A stretch of DNA of 17,181 bases from an uncultured Clostridia bacterium (GTDB lineage Bacteria > Bacillota > Clostridia > Oscillospirales > Acutalibacteraceae). The notes beneath the pieces are model-generated. The model saw nothing but the letters and a program-made list of their open reading frames with translations. It was not told the origin of the DNA and did no database searches. Position 1 is the first letter of the stretch, and each line of letters begins with the position of its first letter. This document shows, piece after piece, positions 14,954-17,181 of this stretch. A program made the translations under genes and the position numbers. The stretch is taken from assembly GCA_947628595.1 (NCBI GenBank), contig CANRAN010000010.1, positions 1-17,181 of the forward strand, given 5' to 3'.

Positions 14954-16105
14954 TTGGCAGATAAACGAGATTATTACGAGGTACTTGGAGTACAGAAAGG
15001 CTCCTCGGAGGATGAAATAAAGAAAGCATTCCGCAAGCAAGCGAAAAAGTATCATCCCGACCTTAACCCGGGTGATAAGGAAGCGGAAGCTAAATTTAAA
15101 GAGGTAAACGAAGCCTATGAGGTTCTTTCTGACAAAGATAAGCGTTCAAGATATGACAGATACGGCTTTGCGGGGGTTGATCCGAATTACGGCGCAGGCT
15201 CAACAGCATACGGCGGTGGAAACCCGTTCAGTCAGGATATAGATTTAGGGGATATTTTCAACAGCTTTTTCGGCGGCTTTGGCGGCGGAAGAAGTCCGAG
15301 AAATCAGAATGCTCCGAGGAGAGGCTCAGATGTTGAGGCTTCAATCACGATAGACTTTGAAGAGGCTGCAAAGGGCTGCAAAAAAGAGGTTACATACAAA
15401 AATGTCGAAACCTGTAAATCCTGTGCAGGCTCGGGAGCCGCTGCCGGAACTAATTTAAAGACCTGTCCGCAGTGTAATGGTACAGGTCAGGTAACGGTAA
15501 GAAAGAACACACCGTTTGGTCAAATACAGACTACACAGACCTGTGAAAAATGTCAGGGAAAGGGAAAAATCATTGAAACTCCATGTCCGAAGTGCTCAGG
15601 TGTAGGAAGGGTACGCACCTCAAAGACAGTAACCGTTACCATACCGGCAGGTATAAGCCAGGATCAGATACTGAATATCGGGGGTCACGGCAACAGCGGA
15701 TATAACGGAGGACCGGCGGGAGATCTTCATGTATATATAAATGTCAGAAAGCATGAGTTATTTGAACGTAAAGGCGACGATGTATGGTGTGAAATTCCAA
15801 TTACCTTTGCACAGGCTGTTCTCGGACACGAGATGATTGTCCCGACACTTGACGGTAAATCAAGCTATACCATACATCCCGGAACACAGCCGGGTGATAT
15901 TTTCAAGCTTAAAGGTAAGGGCATACAGCACCTCAATTCTCGGGGCAGGGGTGACCAATATGTCAGGGTCACTATTGAGGTACCAAGAAATCTGACGGAC
16001 GAGCAAAGAAAAATACTTGAGCAGTTTGATAAGACCTGCACAGGTAAAAATTATCAGAAGCGTTCAAGCTTCTTTGACAAGGTAAAAAGACTTTTTAAGG
16101 ATTAG
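14954..16105 (+). CDS. dnaJ: Chaperone protein DnaJ (Hsp40, type I)
   Basis: The protein has 383 residues with the full type I layout. The J domain (about 5-70) carries HPD at 34-36, followed by a Gly/Phe region (about 75-115). Four CxxCxGxG zinc motifs have cysteines 154/157, 171/174, 197/200 and 211/214. Two C-terminal substrate-binding domains follow, and a basic tail ends KVKRLFKD. It delivers clients to DnaK and stimulates its ATPase. The start is TTG, with GGGGTGG about 6 bases ahead, supported by the family start ADKRDYYEVLGV directly after it. It is the last gene of the operon and probably depends on readthrough of the hairpin after dnaK. Confidence 0.98.
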   Translation: MADKRDYYEVLGVQKGSSEDEIKKAFRKQAKKYHPDLNPGDKEAEAKFKEVNEAYEVLSDKDKRSRYDRYGFAGVDPNYGAGSTAYGGGNPFSQDIDLGDIFNSFFGGFGGGRSPRNQNAPRRGSDVEASITIDFEEAAKGCKKEVTYKNVETCKSCAGSGAAAGTNLKTCPQCNGTGQVTVRKNTPFGQIQTTQTCEKCQGKGKIIETPCPKCSGVGRVRTSKTVTVTIPAGISQDQILNIGGHGNSGYNGGPAGDLHVYINVRKHELFERKGDDVWCEIPITFAQAVLGHEMIVPTLDGKSSYTIHPGTQPGDIFKLKGKGIQHLNSRGRGDQYVRVTIEVPRNLTDEQRKILEQFDKTCTGKNYQKRSSFFDKVKRLFKD

Positions 16106-16106
16106 C

Positions 16107-16135
16107 GCAGCGGTGAGCCGCCGCTGCCCTGTTTT
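16107..16135 (+). terminator. Probable dnaJ terminator
   Basis: GCAGCGG (16107-16113) and CCGCTGC (16121-16127) form a GC-rich stem one base after the dnaJ stop. CCTG and TTTT follow; the T-run is short and offset by four bases. Confidence 0.55.
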
Positions 16136-16345
16136 CGATTCCGCTCGCTATGCGCGCCTGCCTTGAACTTATGGTGTCCGTTGCGTGAACGGGGCAGTTG
16201 CTTGACTGCCGGTATGGATAGGTACAGTACCGAAAGTGCTTCTCCGAGATATTCCGCATCAGAATGTAACGAAAATAAGACATCGATTTTTATCACGTTT
16301 TATTTAAAAACATTGCCGGCGGTAAACCGTCTATTCTTTAAACAA
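16136..16345. other. Gene-free stretch with a series of small hairpins
   Basis: No gene is supported here; the minus-strand open frame of 64 residues (16102-16296) has no recognisable content. The first half is richer in G and C than other intergenic DNA of the window. It holds several neighbouring stems: CCGTT/AACGG (16178-16192), GGCAGT/ACTGCC (16193-16210) and GGTA/TACC (16221-16231). It could be a structured RNA, a dispersed intergenic repeat or the remains of a lost gene. Nothing in the sequence decides between these. Confidence 0.35.
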
Positions 16346-16348
16346 TAT

Positions 16349-16400
16349 AAAAAAGAGTCGCTGTACAGCTTATTATGGCTTATCAGCAACTCTTTTTTTT
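16349..16400. terminator. Bidirectional intrinsic terminator between dnaJ and murF
   Basis: AAAAAAGAGT (16349-16358) pairs with ACTCTTTTTT (16389-16398), with GCTG/CAGC (16360-16363/16384-16387) inside across one mismatch. The T-run serves plus-strand transcripts and the A-run, read as T on the minus strand, serves murF transcripts. Placement between convergent genes fits. Confidence 0.85.
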
Positions 16401-16410
16401 ATTTTATTAT

Positions 16411-17181
16411 TCAGCTATAATCAGAAAGAATCTTCTTTACAATCTCCTCTGTATGCATACCCCGTGAACCTTTCACAAGTATCGTACAGTCAATCGAAAT
16501 AAGCCCCTTAAGCTTTTCATATGCCTCATCATTGGTTTTGACGGTAAATACATTTTCGCATTTGCCGTCACTTGCTCCCCTTGCAGTATTTTCAGAAAGC
16601 GAACCGACAGCAACAAGGCTGTCAATTCCTTTTTCCGCAAGATCCTTTCCCACTGCATAATGCTCGCTCTCAGCCTGCTCACCTAATTCAAGCATATCCG
16701 CAAGAACAGCTATCGACTTACCTATGGAAATGCTTTTCAGAACACCAAGTGATACCATCGTTGCCTCAGGACTTGCATTATAACTGTCGTCTATAAGCGT
16801 AATTTCCTTGAGCTTATATATCTGCTGACGCATCGGAGCATTTTTATATGTCATCAGACCGCTTTGTATTTTTTTGGTATCAAGCCCGAGTGCCTCCCCT
16901 ACACCTATCGCCGCAAGTGCATTTCTTACACTATGCTCACCGAGTGCAGGTATTGTTATTTCCTCGGTTCTTCCACCTCTACATAATGTGAATACAGTAT
17001 TAAGGCCCTCTGTCCTTATATTTTCCGCCCTGTAATCGCAGTCATCAGAAAAACCGAATGTAACCGTTCTGAAAACCTGTTTATTATGGAGTGTCCTCAA
17101 AAGTCTGTCGTCACCGTTAAGAAATAAAATACTTTCCTTACTAAAGTGCTTTGTAATTTTGAATTTCTCAGACATAATATT
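16411..17181 (-). CDS. murF: UDP-N-acetylmuramoyl-tripeptide--D-alanyl-D-alanine ligase MurF (C-terminal part; 5' end outside window)
   Basis: The open frame continues through the window edge: AAT ATT lies in frame before the Met at 17175, so that Met is internal. About 256 residues are visible, a little over half of the usual length. Numbered from that Met, one sees NGDD (20-23) of the central ATPase domain, GEHSVRNALAA (79-89), the MurF signature IDDSYNASPEAT (128-139) and VKGSRGMHTEEIV (234-246) of the C-terminal Rossmann domain. The P-loop of the first half is outside the window. MurF adds D-Ala-D-Ala to the UDP-MurNAc-tripeptide in the cytoplasm, the last step of the soluble peptidoglycan precursor pathway. 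The gene runs towards dnaJ and ends at the shared terminator. Confidence 0.96.
   Translation of the reverse strand, partial: NIMSEKFKITKHFSKESILFLNGDDRLLRTLHNKQVFRTVTFGFSDDCDYRAENIRTEGLNTVFTLCRGGRTEEITIPALGEHSVRNALAAIGVGEALGLDTKKIQSGLMTYKNAPMRQQIYKLKEITLIDDSYNASPEATMVSLGVLKSISIGKSIAVLADMLELGEQAESEHYAVGKDLAEKGIDSLVAVGSLSENTARGASDGKCENVFTVKTNDEAYEKLKGLISIDCTILVKGSRGMHTEEIVKKILSDYS

Noticed and set aside
16102..16296. 64-residue minus-strand open frame after dnaJ
   Set aside because: No ribosome-binding site or recognisable content, and it overlaps the dnaJ terminator hairpin.

Overview
The window looks like chromosomal DNA from a low-GC Gram-positive bacterium of the class Clostridia, probably near Ruminococcaceae/Oscillospiraceae (inferred from gene content and style, not from a search). 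The signs are a CIRCE-controlled hrcA-grpE-dnaK-dnaJ operon, a T-box leucine leader, purine-rich Shine-Dalgarno sites, frequent TTG/GTG starts, several lipoproteins and a VanY-type carboxypeptidase. No insertion sequence, phage gene, CRISPR array, tRNA or rRNA was seen.

Positions 1-3225 (minus strand): an SPFH/band-7 protein (cut by the window edge) lies 18 bases downstream of a membrane-anchored Tim44-like zinc-ribbon protein, behind a clear sigma-A-type promoter. Upstream of this pair is a separate membrane-anchored M15 D,D-carboxypeptidase.

Positions 3449-6677 (plus): a three-gene unit. It holds a large lipoprotein with three internal repeats and a second, C-terminal membrane anchor, then a HAD phosphatase that overlaps it by the four bases ATGA, then the epoxyqueuosine reductase queH.

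Positions 6881-7815 (plus): a promoter and three small unrecognised proteins, two of them membrane proteins. The last one runs into the leuA promoter.

Positions 7787-9859 (plus): the leuA promoter, a complete T-box riboswitch with a CTC (Leu) specifier and an intrinsic terminator, leuA (long form), and a 17-bp inverted repeat. This reads as leucine synthesis switched on by uncharged tRNA-Leu(GAG).

Positions 9871-11179 (plus): an M23 metallopeptidase with an N-terminal anchor, reminiscent of SpoIIQ, whose Shine-Dalgarno site can pair with an upstream ACCTCC sequence. A small lipoprotein follows.

Positions 11252-16135 (plus): the class I heat-shock operon. A sigma-A promoter is followed directly by a perfect CIRCE operator, then hrcA, grpE, dnaK and dnaJ. 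A hairpin with a T-run between dnaK and dnaJ probably lowers dnaJ expression, and grpE and dnaJ both start with TTG.

Positions 16106-17181: dnaJ (plus) and the truncated murF (minus) converge on a gene-free stretch of about 300 bases. It holds a dnaJ terminator, a run of short hairpins of unknown function and a bidirectional terminator.
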